From NCBI GenBank assembly GCA_016234155.1, contig JACRGZ010000158.1:1-15930 (forward strand): a stretch of 15,930 nucleotides of DNA, read 5' to 3'. Position 1 is the first letter of the stretch. Every line of letters starts with the position of its first letter. Positions 6,152-13,959 of the stretch are shown one piece after another. The notes beneath the pieces are model-generated. The model ran no database searches, was not told the DNA's origin, and saw only the letters and a program-made list of their open reading frames with translations. This DNA comes from Nitrospirota bacterium. GTDB lineage: Bacteria > Nitrospirota > 9FT-COMBO-42-15 > HDB-SIOI813. A program made the translations under genes and the position numbers.

Positions 6152-6889
6152 TTATATATTTATTGTTTCCAGACCGTTGAAGATGTTGAACTTGTCTCTA
6201 ACATCTTCCTTAGTCAGCCCCTTCTCCATCAATATATTACACAGCGATTCGATATTAGGTTCCGAAACCAGCCCCCTGCACCCTGAACATGAGTCTCTAT
6301 AAGTCGGGCATATTGCCCCACATCCGGCGCGTGTTACAGAGCCAAGGCACCACTTGCCCTCTTCAACAAGGCATACATTGCCTTTAGTCCTGCACTCCAC
6401 ACACACAGGGTAGTTGGGAAGAACCGGTTTTATTCTTAGCAACAGTGCCTGGACAAACCTCAGGAACTCCCCTTTATCTATAGGACAGCCGGGTATAACA
6501 AGATCTACGGGGACTACATCTTTTATCCTCTTTGTCCGGATAGTATCCGTAAATAAGTCCTTTCTCCCGTAAACAGACGGAAGCCATGAATCCTGCGGAT
6601 GGAAGTTCTTCAGGACATTTATCCCGCCAAGGTGTGAACAGGTGCCAAGGGCAATCAATATCTTTGCCCTCTCGCGGATATTTTTTAATTCCGCTATCTC
6701 AGATTCCCTTGTAATAGATCCCTCTACGAATGCGATCTCATAGTCCTCACCCTTTTCACTTATGGCCTCTCTAAAGTTCACAAATTCGATATAGTCTATG
6801 AGGGTCATAAACTCGTCTTCCAGGTTCAGTATCTGGAGCTGACACCCCTCACAGCTTGTAAAACTGAAAACGCCTATCTTTGGCTTCAC
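6152..6889 (-). CDS. hyhS: Group 3b [NiFe] hydrogenase small (delta) subunit
   Basis: A 245-residue electron-transfer subunit carrying three iron-sulfur clusters between the Ni-Fe site and the flavin/iron-sulfur subunits. The proximal-cluster ligands are Cys13 and Cys16 in FTSCEGCQ, Cys84 in GTCSHLGG, and Cys135 in PGCPI. A cysteine-rich C-terminal half (C163, C166, C173, C181, C190, C194, C201, C204) binds the other clusters. There is no Tat signal, as expected for a cytosolic enzyme. A longer reading from TTG 6907 is open, but I chose GTG 6889: MKPKIGVFSFTSCEGC matches the family N-terminus, and AAAAGG lies nine bases upstream. That ribosome-binding site belongs to a repeat element that ends at the start codon. 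Confidence 0.94.
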   Translation of the reverse strand: MKPKIGVFSFTSCEGCQLQILNLEDEFMTLIDYIEFVNFREAISEKGEDYEIAFVEGSITRESEIAELKNIRERAKILIALGTCSHLGGINVLKNFHPQDSWLPSVYGRKDLFTDTIRTKRIKDVVPVDLVIPGCPIDKGEFLRFVQALLLRIKPVLPNYPVCVECRTKGNVCLVEEGKWCLGSVTRAGCGAICPTYRDSCSGCRGLVSEPNIESLCNILMEKGLTKEDVRDKFNIFNGLETINI

Positions 6890-7058
6890 CTGAAAATGCC
6901 TTTTCAAATCCCCCCTCGCCCCCTAATCCCCCTAAATCCCCCTTTAAAAAAGGGGGACTTTTACCCCCCTTTTCTAAAGGGGGGAAGGGGGGGATTATTT
7001 TCATCATCCTTTGTGAACTAGAAGTTCATGAGTGTTCATCTGAAAATCCCTTCTGCTG
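6890..7058. repeat. Composite palindromic repeat between gamma and small-subunit genes (copy C)
   Basis: The 172-base gap is entirely repeat. Bases 6905-6996 are a C-rich/G-rich palindrome (CCCCCTTTAAAAAAGGGGG at its centre) nearly identical to 15612-15695. Bases 6997-7047 are a joint unit running ATTTTCATCATCCTTTGTG to GTTCATCTGAAAAT, with complementary ends. On the minus strand the final bases AAAAGGCATTTTCAG serve as the leader of the small-subunit gene. Confidence 0.85.
6899..6904 (-). promoter_or_regulatory. Repeat-borne ribosome-binding site of the small-subunit gene
   Basis: AAAAGG lies nine bases (CATTTTCAG) before GTG 6889. The same arrangement, AAAGAGG then CATTTTCAA then ATG, precedes the lipoprotein gene at 15598. 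In both cases the element is the end of a dispersed repeat. Confidence 0.55.
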
Positions 7059-7061
7059 ACC

Positions 7062-7886
7062 CTACATGGCCTCCTGCAGTTTCTTAGCGTCCTTATATGA
7101 CAGGACAGGGCCGTTCTGACACAGATATATCCCGTTAATCTGACAATGGCCGCATTTCCCGATGCCGCATCGCATCCTCCGCTCAAGGGAAAGAAAAATG
7201 TTACCTTCAAATATCCCCTTTGACAGCAGTTCAGCGATAACAAATCTGTACATTATCGGTGGACCGACAACAGCGGCTATCGTGTTCAGGGGGTCTACAT
7301 CTACATACTTAAACAGACCCGTTATCACCCCTACATGCCTTGTCCATGACGGCTCTGCCACATCTACAGCGATGTATGTCTCAACAGATGGTTCATCCTC
7401 CCACCGCAGGACCTCCTCCTTAAAGAGGATATCCCTCGGCCTTTTAGCGCCTATAAGGAGGGTTACTTTACCATACCTCCACCTGTGATGGATTATATAG
7501 TTGATGAGCGATCTGAGTGACGCCAGTCCAAGGCCGCCTGCCACGATAAGGACATCTTTCCCGTCTATCTTTTCCAATGGAAATCCATTCCCGTAAGGGC
7601 CCCGGATCCCGATCCGGTCATTCAGGGAGAGTCTGTGTATAGCGCCCGTCAGATTACCGGCAGAACGTATACAGAGTTCAATAGTATCTCCGGAATCAAG
7701 GGGAGCGGAAGAGATGGATATAGGGGCCTCGCCTATCCCGAATATCGAGAATATGACGAACTGACACGGCCTGTACCGTATGCCACTGTCATTATTCAGC
7801 TTAATGGTGAATAATTTCTCTTTATCCGTTAACTGTTTTATGTCTGCAATAGTCGCAGGCGCCGGTATGAGATTAGATCTCTCCAT
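7062..7886 (-). CDS. hyhG: Hydrogenase gamma subunit, FAD/NAD(P)-binding
   Basis: A 274-residue ferredoxin-NADP reductase-type diaphorase subunit that passes electrons between NAD(P)H and the hydrogenase clusters. The N-terminal FAD-binding barrel shows RPCQF (39-43) and APISISSAP (54-62). The nucleotide-binding fold begins at VLIVAGGLGLA (112-122). A C-terminal [2Fe-2S] motif uses Cys240, Cys245, Cys248 and Cys256, as in the PyrK-type subunit of dihydroorotate dehydrogenase. Length and motifs match HyhG/HydG-type subunits of archaeal sulfhydrogenases (not the HydG maturase). The gene overlaps the end of the beta-subunit gene by 14 bases, indicating coupled translation. Confidence 0.94.
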   Translation of the reverse strand: MERSNLIPAPATIADIKQLTDKEKLFTIKLNNDSGIRYRPCQFVIFSIFGIGEAPISISSAPLDSGDTIELCIRSAGNLTGAIHRLSLNDRIGIRGPYGNGFPLEKIDGKDVLIVAGGLGLASLRSLINYIIHHRWRYGKVTLLIGAKRPRDILFKEEVLRWEDEPSVETYIAVDVAEPSWTRHVGVITGLFKYVDVDPLNTIAAVVGPPIMYRFVIAELLSKGIFEGNIFLSLERRMRCGIGKCGHCQINGIYLCQNGPVLSYKDAKKLQEAM

Positions 7887-8928
7887 GCCCCCTTGCCTTC
7901 TCCATTACATGGTTAAAAATATCAATGATACTTATATGTGCAATACATGAATCTATGCACCTCCCGCACCCCACGCATCCGGACCTTCCAAACCTCTTTT
8001 TGAGGTAGACCTCTTTTTTAAAGATCCTGTGTCTGACCCTTGCGGCAATACCTTCCCGGAAATTCTCTCCTGATGCCGTCTCACAGAAATTATGCAGTTG
8101 ACACCCGTCCCATTTCCTGTATCTAAGCCCCTTTTCCATGTCAGGAGATATCTCATCCACCACATCAAAGCAGTAACAGGTGGGGCATACAATATTGCAG
8201 GCCCCGCAGGAGAGGCACTTTTTACCTTCTATATCCCAGATACCATCATCGTATGACTCTTTCAGCAGGTGGGAGAGCCTGTTCATATCCCCGTGCACGC
8301 TCTTCTTAAACCTTGTCTCCCTCTCCCAGTTTATCTTCATAAGGTCTACCTTGTCAGCGTATCCTGCCTTTCTTAAAACAGCGCTCTTCTCTGCAATGGC
8401 ATTTCCGGTATCTGTTGCTGTACTTACATAGAACCTGTCCCCTGTATCTGTAAAGAAGAGATCAAACCCCCTGTCTGCCTTGTGATAACCTTTATCAAAA
8501 CAGAGTATGTTCTCCCTGCATGGACCGGGACAGTCGTAACCGATCATTACAGTAGGGCGTCTCCTTGCAAGGTAATTCAAGTCAGACGGTTCCTCTGCAA
8601 GGATCTCGTCCATTATGTTGATTGCATTTATGTCGCAGGGATGGAGGAACGCCAGGACCTGTTTGCGGCTTGCAGTGACCGCTTTTGTCTCTGTCAGCTC
8701 ATTGATATTGAACCTTAAGAGGACCTCACTGTCCGGGTATATCCATTTTACAGGGGGGAGCAGGGTGGTGTCATAATTTCGTATTATTATGGGCACAACC
8801 CTGGCCGGGTCATCTATCTGATCAAATATATAATGGCTATCCTTGCTCACAGGTGCAATCACATCGTAGTCACTCAGGAGTTCAAGGATAAACCTCTCAA
8901 CATCCCTGTATTCGATGATTGCGTCCAT
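7873..8928 (-). CDS. hyhB: Hydrogenase beta subunit, 4Fe-4S electron-transfer protein
   Basis: A 351-residue iron-sulfur subunit of the HyhB/AsrA (anaerobic sulfite reductase A) type. It has two ferredoxin-like motifs near the C-terminus: C238-x2-C241-x2-C244-x3-C248 followed by PTCYCFDV, and C318-x2-C321-x2-C324-x3-C328. The second motif has Ile instead of the usual Pro after its last cysteine. Other conserved cysteines (HPCD at 97-100, YDCPGPC at 131-137, CQLHNFC at 276-282) fit the family. In sulfhydrogenases this subunit is the terminal electron-transfer arm and is linked to polysulfide reduction. It begins 17 bases after the phosphorylase stop codon, with a weak ribosome-binding site. 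Confidence 0.92.
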   Translation of the reverse strand: MDAIIEYRDVERFILELLSDYDVIAPVSKDSHYIFDQIDDPARVVPIIIRNYDTTLLPPVKWIYPDSEVLLRFNINELTETKAVTASRKQVLAFLHPCDINAINIMDEILAEEPSDLNYLARRRPTVMIGYDCPGPCRENILCFDKGYHKADRGFDLFFTDTGDRFYVSTATDTGNAIAEKSAVLRKAGYADKVDLMKINWERETRFKKSVHGDMNRLSHLLKESYDDGIWDIEGKKCLSCGACNIVCPTCYCFDVVDEISPDMEKGLRYRKWDGCQLHNFCETASGENFREGIAARVRHRIFKKEVYLKKRFGRSGCVGCGRCIDSCIAHISIIDIFNHVMEKARGHGEI

Positions 8929-8945
8929 ATTCTTTTAAGCTGTTT

Positions 8946-11519
8946 CTAAACTAAACCCTCCGCCTCTACATATGTCGTCCTTATCAGGCCAAGCTCATAT
9001 TTATTCCCCAGGTCAGGATGTGTCGGAACGACGTGGAAGAAGAAGCCGTACCCTTCCCTCTCTTCAGGCGTGACAACGGCCACATAACTGTAGAACCCCT
9101 CCCATATCTCGCCCAGCCGCCTCATAGGGGCCATGCCCATAGATTTAAACTGTCCGCTTTTATCCATCACCCCTTTGCATATTTCAACAGTGACGTCTGC
9201 CGGCGATATAGGACCCATGTCTATAGTAATAATAATCTCGAAATCCTGCAATATATTCCCCTCTTCATCACTTACATTCTCTCCCCTCTCGATAGAGACG
9301 ATCTTTATATACTCCCAGTTCCTCTTCAGCCACGCCTTCCACTCTGCTAATGACCTTGACTTTGCAAAGTTTTCTTCCCTGAGCCTTGCGCCACGCTCAA
9401 ATGCCGGCACATACATTATATGGGTATAATCCTTCACCATCCTTTCAGTGCTGAACTCAGGTGTTGTAGTCCGTATAGATTCTTTTACAACCTTCATCCA
9501 CCCTTCCGGAATGCCACGCTCGTTTCTATTATAGTATAGCGGTATAATCTCTTTCTCTAATTTCTCATAGATATCTTCACTATCGCGATTATCCTGTGTC
9601 TCCTCGCTCTCGTGGTTATTCTCACTCCCTATAGCCCAGCCATTCTTTCCATTGAAACCCTCTACCCACCAACCGTCCAGCACGCTGAAATTGATAGCCC
9701 CGTTTATGCCGGCCTTCTGGCCGCTTGTGCCGCTCGCCTCATAAGGCCTCCGTGGCGTGTTAAGCCATATATCAACGCCTGCTACAAGGTGCCTTGCAAG
9801 GTGCATGTCATACCCTTCAATCATCACTACCTTACCTGCAAAATCCTTCATCTGGGAGATCTCATAGATCTCCTTTATAAATGCCTGCCCCGGAATATCA
9901 GCAGGGTGCGCCTTCCCTGCAAATATTATCTGAACAGGCCTTTCCTTATTGTTCAATATCTTCTTTAGCCTGTTCAGGTCACGGAAGATGATGGTTGCCC
10001 GTTTATAGGTGGCGAATCTCCTTGCAAACCCTATTGTAAGGGCGCCCGGATTGAGGACTATATCTGTCCCCTTCGTCTTTCGTGAAGAAGATGTATTCCT
10101 CTGGTTCTGGATGGATAAGATATGCTGCAGGGCCTTGAACAACCGCTCCTTTAACTCCTTTCTGACATTCCACAACTCTTCATCAGGTATATCAAAGACC
10201 TTTTCCCATATCTTGCTGTCAAGGAACCTGCACCTCCACCCGGCCTCTAAATATTTATCAAAGAGACCCCAGATAGCCGGGTCAATCCATGTCATGGTAT
10301 GGACGCCGTTTGTTATATGGCCTATGGGTATCTCTCCAAGGGGGACGCCATGCCAGACGTCATTCCAGATGGTTCTCGAGACATAGCCGTGGAGTTTACT
10401 TACGCCGTTACACTGGGCAGAAAAGTGAAAGGCAAGGATAGTGAGGCTGAAGAGGTCAGATCCGCCCCCCATAGGACGGAGGCCGATTTGCATAAACTCA
10501 TGGGGTTTGACAGCGGATTTTTCAAGATATTTTTTGAAATATTTTTCTATGAGGATAAGGGAGAAGGCATCATTACCTGCAGGGACGGGGGTATGAGTGG
10601 TGAAGATGGTGTTGCTTTTTACAGCCTCCAATGCCTCAGCAAACTTTAGCCCTTCTTCTCTTGTCAATCTTATTACCCTCTCGAGACCGAGGAATACCGA
10701 ATGACCCTCATTCATGTGCCATACATTGGGGCGTATGCCGACAGCCTCTAATGCCTTCACGCCGCCTATACCCAGTAAAATCTCCTGAGAGACCCTTACC
10801 TCGCTGTCACCACCGTATAGATTGCAGGTTAATCTCCTGTCTGCCGGGCTATTTTCTTCAATATCAGAATCTAACAGGAAGAGAGGAATCCTCCCCACAT
10901 CTACCTTCCATACCCTTGCATAACAACTCCTCCCGGCCAGATCAACAGATATTGTGATATCATTACCCGCTAAATTTTTTACCGGTTTAACAGGCATGTC
11001 CGTAAAATCGTAGTTTTTGTAGATGGCCTCCTGTTCCCCCTTTTTATTGACCTGCTGTGAGAAATAACCCTGCCTGTATAGAAGTCCGACCGCGACAAAC
11101 GGTAGTCCTAAATCACTTGCCGCCTTGCAATGGTCGCCTGCCAGTATACCCAAGCCGCCGGAATATACAGGTATCGCCTCATGCAGGCCGAATTCTGCAG
11201 AAAAATATGCAACAAGGATATTTCCGCACTTAGGGTAGATTTCAGAAAACCATGTGTCCTTTGGATTGCAATATGCATCAAACCCTGTTATTACCCGCCT
11301 GTAAAAGGCCATAACCTCCTCATTAGAGACTGCCTCTATAAGCGCCTCCCTGCTGAGTCTTTTCAAAAATACGACAGGGTTTCTTTCCGCCTCTTTCCAA
11401 AGCCTCCTGTCAATCGCCTCAAAGAGGTCCTGAGCGGCTGGATTCCACGCCCACCACAGGTTATAGGCAAGCCTGTTCAAACCGGTTAATAAAGAGACAG
11501 GTGTTTCTGATTCGGCCAT
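8946..11519 (-). CDS. glgP: Alpha-glucan (glycogen/maltodextrin) phosphorylase, GT35
   Basis: This 857-residue PLP-dependent enzyme releases glucose 1-phosphate from alpha-1,4-glucans in the cytoplasm. Residues 1-90 are the N-terminal domain typical of the Thermotoga/archaeal-type alpha-glucan phosphorylases (NRLAYNLWWAWNP). The catalytic core has AEFGLHEAIPVYSGGLGILAGDH (in parts, 108-130), HMNEGHS (268-274), FARRFATYKRA (498-508) and the cofactor site ASGTSGQKAGING with Lys602 as the likely PLP lysine. A C-terminal extension follows (about 740-857). Length is usual for this subfamily. GGAGGT lies about nine bases before ATG 11519. It heads the hydrogenase operon, with only 17 bases to the next gene, so stored-glucan breakdown and H2/NAD(P)H exchange may be co-expressed. 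Confidence 0.95.
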   Translation of the reverse strand: MAESETPVSLLTGLNRLAYNLWWAWNPAAQDLFEAIDRRLWKEAERNPVVFLKRLSREALIEAVSNEEVMAFYRRVITGFDAYCNPKDTWFSEIYPKCGNILVAYFSAEFGLHEAIPVYSGGLGILAGDHCKAASDLGLPFVAVGLLYRQGYFSQQVNKKGEQEAIYKNYDFTDMPVKPVKNLAGNDITISVDLAGRSCYARVWKVDVGRIPLFLLDSDIEENSPADRRLTCNLYGGDSEVRVSQEILLGIGGVKALEAVGIRPNVWHMNEGHSVFLGLERVIRLTREEGLKFAEALEAVKSNTIFTTHTPVPAGNDAFSLILIEKYFKKYLEKSAVKPHEFMQIGLRPMGGGSDLFSLTILAFHFSAQCNGVSKLHGYVSRTIWNDVWHGVPLGEIPIGHITNGVHTMTWIDPAIWGLFDKYLEAGWRCRFLDSKIWEKVFDIPDEELWNVRKELKERLFKALQHILSIQNQRNTSSSRKTKGTDIVLNPGALTIGFARRFATYKRATIIFRDLNRLKKILNNKERPVQIIFAGKAHPADIPGQAFIKEIYEISQMKDFAGKVVMIEGYDMHLARHLVAGVDIWLNTPRRPYEASGTSGQKAGINGAINFSVLDGWWVEGFNGKNGWAIGSENNHESEETQDNRDSEDIYEKLEKEIIPLYYNRNERGIPEGWMKVVKESIRTTTPEFSTERMVKDYTHIMYVPAFERGARLREENFAKSRSLAEWKAWLKRNWEYIKIVSIERGENVSDEEGNILQDFEIIITIDMGPISPADVTVEICKGVMDKSGQFKSMGMAPMRRLGEIWEGFYSYVAVVTPEEREGYGFFFHVVPTHPDLGNKYELGLIRTTYVEAEGLV

Positions 11520-11545
11520 AAAACGGCTACCTCCATTTGATTGAC

Positions 11546-11576
11546 ATTATATCATGTGAGTAAAAATGAACAACAA
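11546..11576 (-). promoter_or_regulatory. Putative promoter of the glgP-hydrogenase operon
   Basis: A perfect -10 box TATAAT is on the minus strand at 11551-11546. Upstream, TTGTTG (11576-11571) is 19 bases away and GTTGTT 17 bases away, so the -35 is weak. Transcription would begin near 11538, leaving a short leader with the GGAGGT ribosome-binding site. Confidence 0.5.
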
Positions 11577-11629
11577 TTTACATGCATATCGGATTAAGGT
11601 CAAGTAATAAATTCTAAATTACTGCGCTT

Positions 11630-11720
11630 CTTGCAGAAGTCTCAATTTGTCACCCTGTCCTGCCCTGAACTTGATTCAGGGCATTTCAGGATTATTTCAG
11701 GGTCTCTTTTATTTCAGGGT
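11630..11720. repeat. Dispersed palindromic repeat, CTGAACTTG type (copy 2)
   Basis: The left border shares 28 bases with 632-659 (two differences). A GCCCTGAA/TTCAGGGC hairpin occupies 11662-11682. Short TTTCAGGG repeats follow at about 11685-11720. It occupies the 299-base divergent spacer 11520-11818, together with one promoter near each end; I see no small gene there. Confidence 0.7.
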
Positions 11721-11766
11721 CAGTGGGTTTTCACCGAGAATTAAATTATTTTATTTAATGCCCCCT

Positions 11767-11817
11767 GTTAACTACAATATTGACTTGAGAAGAATATGTA
11801 GTTAATATGTAGTTAAC
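11767..11817 (+). promoter_or_regulatory. Promoter with paired operator-like sites, probably leaderless transcript
   Basis: TTGACT (11780-11785), a 17-base spacer and TAATAT (11803-11808) form a good sigma-70 promoter. Transcription should start at about 11815, only a few bases before ATG 11819, and there is no Shine-Dalgarno, so the mRNA is likely leaderless. GTTAACTACA (11767-11776) and TGTAGTTAAC (11808-11817) are perfect inverted copies flanking the promoter, and AATATGTAGTT is tandemly repeated at 11793-11814. A repressor bound to these sites would block the promoter, as in autoregulated toxin-antitoxin loci. Confidence 0.65.
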
Positions 11818-11818
11818 C

Positions 11819-12754
11819 ATGAGTATCGTTAAAAAAACCTTAGCGGAAAATTACATATTCTTCATAAGAGAACTTTCCCGCATTGATGATGAAATCAGGA
11901 ATCTGCCAAGGGGCAGTATCTCCGCCAAGAAGATTGGCAAAACTACCTACTACTATCATCAATGGAGAGAGGGTAAAAAGGTGAGGTCTGTTTCCTTAGG
12001 CACTGAGATACCCCCCGAACTGCTTCAGACTATTAACAGAAGAAAATTGCTGGAAGGACAAAAAAAGCAGATAACTAAAGAGATAGCTATTATTGCTAAA
12101 GCAATTGATACTCAGAGGGTTACAGTAGATGATGTAATAAAAGTTTTTTCGCAGAATGGTATACGGGTTATTCTTATCGGTTCATACTGCATCCCTATCC
12201 TGAAGGAGGAGTTGAAGATTAATTTGCCAACGATTAAGACGCAGGATATAGACTTTCTTGTAAATGTTCCTTACCGGGGCAGAGATATAGATGTAGAATT
12301 GCTTCTAAAACCTCTTGGATTTTCTTTGGGATTTAACCCTGATGGGTCCAATTTCTTTACAAACGGTATTTTTAAAATAGAGTTTTTAGCGCCTCAGGGC
12401 GGCAGGGATACGGATAAGGCTATCTACATTAAGCCTCTGAAGATAAGTGCGATACCTTTGAGGTATCTTAGGATGCTGTTTGATCAGCAAATGGAGGTAG
12501 AAAAAGAGGGGTATAAATTTATTGTGCCGAGCCCATGGGTACTTGCCTACCATAAGATATTAATCGCAAAGAACAGAAGGGTGAAAGATAAAAAAGAAAA
12601 GGATATGCTGCAGGCAATAGCGATATTAAGGGAGATTTTCAAAAGGCCGGATGATGCAAAAAAAGCCTTGTCCTATCTGGAGACCCTGCCACCGAAATGG
12701 AAGGGCTGCATTAAAGGATGGCTTGCTGAGCATATGCCGGATATTTCTTTATAG
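11819..12754 (+). CDS. Nucleotidyltransferase-like protein (NTP_transf_8-like)
   Basis: A 311-residue protein with two visible parts. Residues about 20-70 resemble a small basic domain (LPRGSISAKKIGKTTYYYHQ...GKKVRSVSLG) seen in DUF6788-type DNA-associated proteins. Residues about 105-290 look like a minimal nucleotidyltransferase: ILIGSYC (about 116-122) takes the place of the usual GSxA/S loop and TQDIDFLV (about 140-147) supplies the two metal-binding aspartates. This pattern fits NTP_transf_8-type or AbiEii/MNT-like enzymes of toxin-antitoxin and phage-defence systems. It is AT-rich and lysine-rich compared with its neighbours, is read against them, and its 3' end abuts a truncated Fic gene, all signs of acquisition. 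The activity is inferred; no partner antitoxin is visible. Confidence 0.7.
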   Translation: MSIVKKTLAENYIFFIRELSRIDDEIRNLPRGSISAKKIGKTTYYYHQWREGKKVRSVSLGTEIPPELLQTINRRKLLEGQKKQITKEIAIIAKAIDTQRVTVDDVIKVFSQNGIRVILIGSYCIPILKEELKINLPTIKTQDIDFLVNVPYRGRDIDVELLLKPLGFSLGFNPDGSNFFTNGIFKIEFLAPQGGRDTDKAIYIKPLKISAIPLRYLRMLFDQQMEVEKEGYKFIVPSPWVLAYHKILIAKNRRVKDKKEKDMLQAIAILREIFKRPDDAKKALSYLETLPPKWKGCIKGWLAEHMPDISL

Positions 12755-12783
12755 CGGTCTATTGCTATCTCATGCCTCAGCGT

Positions 12784-13074
12784 ATATATCGTCAGGCCTC
12801 TATGGTCCACTATCCTATTGGGGCGTGTTTTATAATGTCCTGACTGCTCATCCGGCAGGACCTTGCGGGTAAGAATCCGGTGCAGATGCAAAAGGTCTGA
12901 CTCATTGATGGATGCGCTGGTCTTCCCGTTCCATATCCAGCTCATGGCCGCAAGGCAGTTTAGTATTTCCTGCTTGTCCTTCACAGGCGCTCCTATCTCT
13001 TCCCCGCGGGCAATGGCCTCTACCTCTACTGAAACTGAATTATTGACCGTGAGGGTAATTTTTTTGTGATGCAT
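12784..13074 (-). pseudogene. Remnant of a Fic-family gene
   Basis: From ATG 13074, which overlaps the methyltransferase stop codon as TGATG, the frame encodes a peptide that matches the middle of Fic proteins: KDKQEILNCLAAMSWIW, then INESDLLHLHRIL, then SGHYKTRPNRIVDHRGLTIYT. The catalytic HPFxxGNGR motif and the whole C-terminal half are absent. The similarity stops near 12784, after which the open frame continues into unrelated sequence antisense to the nucleotidyltransferase gene (to 12673). The N-terminal region with the inhibitory (S/T)xxxE(G/N) helix also seems to be missing. I conclude that it is a fragment with no AMP-transferase activity. Confidence 0.65.
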
Positions 13075-13928
13075 CACGGCTTACGTGCGACGACGATACG
13101 GAATACCATAGGTAAGGCAATCTTGTCCCTGCTCTGATATTTATTCACCGCCCTTTTAATCTCAGCCTCTGCCTCATCCCTTTGTTTCTCCGCAAGCTTT
13201 GCGAAGAGCGGCTGGAGTGGCGCTGCCAGTTCCTTTACATTTGCAAGGTACTCCTCAGCCGAGTCAAAGATGGACTCACCGCTAATCTCCTCATCCGATA
13301 TGCCTGAAAGCCCGGCTGCCTCAGTTATTCCAAGCAGATCACCAGGTTTGGCGAGCCTGAAGATACCAGGCTGATCAGGGGCCGGTGTCGGCACTTCTGT
13401 GAATCTTTTTATGACCTCCACCGGTATCCTTATGAATGGATTCTTGTCTGCTGAAGACCAGACTGCTGCTGAAAAATATCCTCCTGCCTTTAAGACCCGT
13501 GCTATCTCATTTACGCTGCCTGCTATGTCAGGGAGGAACATGAGGCAGAAGCGGCTGATTACAGCATCAAACGATGCATCCTCAAAATGCAAAACGGTTA
13601 CATCCTTTGCCTCAAATTCTATATTTGAGAGGCCCAGTCTCTCTGCCTTCTGTCGTGCAATCGAGAGCATACCCTCAGAGAGATCAAGGCCGGTAACAGA
13701 ACCCTGGCTGCCGACCGCCTGTGCTGCAAGGATTGCAGGATAACCTGTGCCGCAGCCAAGGTCGAGGACCCTTTGACCTGTGCGCAGGCGCGCATCTCCG
13801 ATCAGTCTGTAGTTGACAAAGGCCATGTTCAGGTCAAGGCTTTGATCCCATTTTCCCCATGCCGGGGCAACGCGGTCCCAGTCCTGCCGCTGTTTTTCAA
13901 TGTACTGTGTCTTGTCGGGTGATGCCAT
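13074..13928 (-). CDS. Class I SAM-dependent methyltransferase (UbiE/Methyltransf_11-like)
   Basis: A 284-residue Rossmann-fold methyltransferase. The SAM-binding motif I is VLDLGCGTGYPA (about 54-65). Motif II, GLDLSEGML, places an acidic residue to hold the SAM ribose (about 79-87). EAKDVTVLHFEDASFDAVISRF follows in pieces, and VLKAGGYFSAAVW (about 144-156) is the post-motif strand. These features match UbiE-like small-molecule methyltransferases, but the substrate cannot be read from the sequence. There is no signal peptide or membrane segment. GGAGG lies about eight bases before ATG 13928. It is not obviously linked to the hydrogenase operon. Confidence 0.88.
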   Translation of the reverse strand: MASPDKTQYIEKQRQDWDRVAPAWGKWDQSLDLNMAFVNYRLIGDARLRTGQRVLDLGCGTGYPAILAAQAVGSQGSVTGLDLSEGMLSIARQKAERLGLSNIEFEAKDVTVLHFEDASFDAVISRFCLMFLPDIAGSVNEIARVLKAGGYFSAAVWSSADKNPFIRIPVEVIKRFTEVPTPAPDQPGIFRLAKPGDLLGITEAAGLSGISDEEISGESIFDSAEEYLANVKELAAPLQPLFAKLAEKQRDEAEAEIKRAVNKYQSRDKIALPMVFRIVVARKP

Positions 13929-13959
13929 GTTAGCGCCTCCTTAATTTATTTTGCCTGCC

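Noticed and set aside
6890..6907. Longer small-subunit start at TTG 6907
   Set aside because: The six extra residues are coded by the repeat end, while GTG 6889 gives the usual family N-terminus with a well-spaced AAAAGG.
7004..7243. Minus-strand open frame of 79 codons overlapping the gamma subunit
   Set aside because: It lies in another frame of the gamma gene and ends in the repeat joint unit; the gamma gene has full family motifs.
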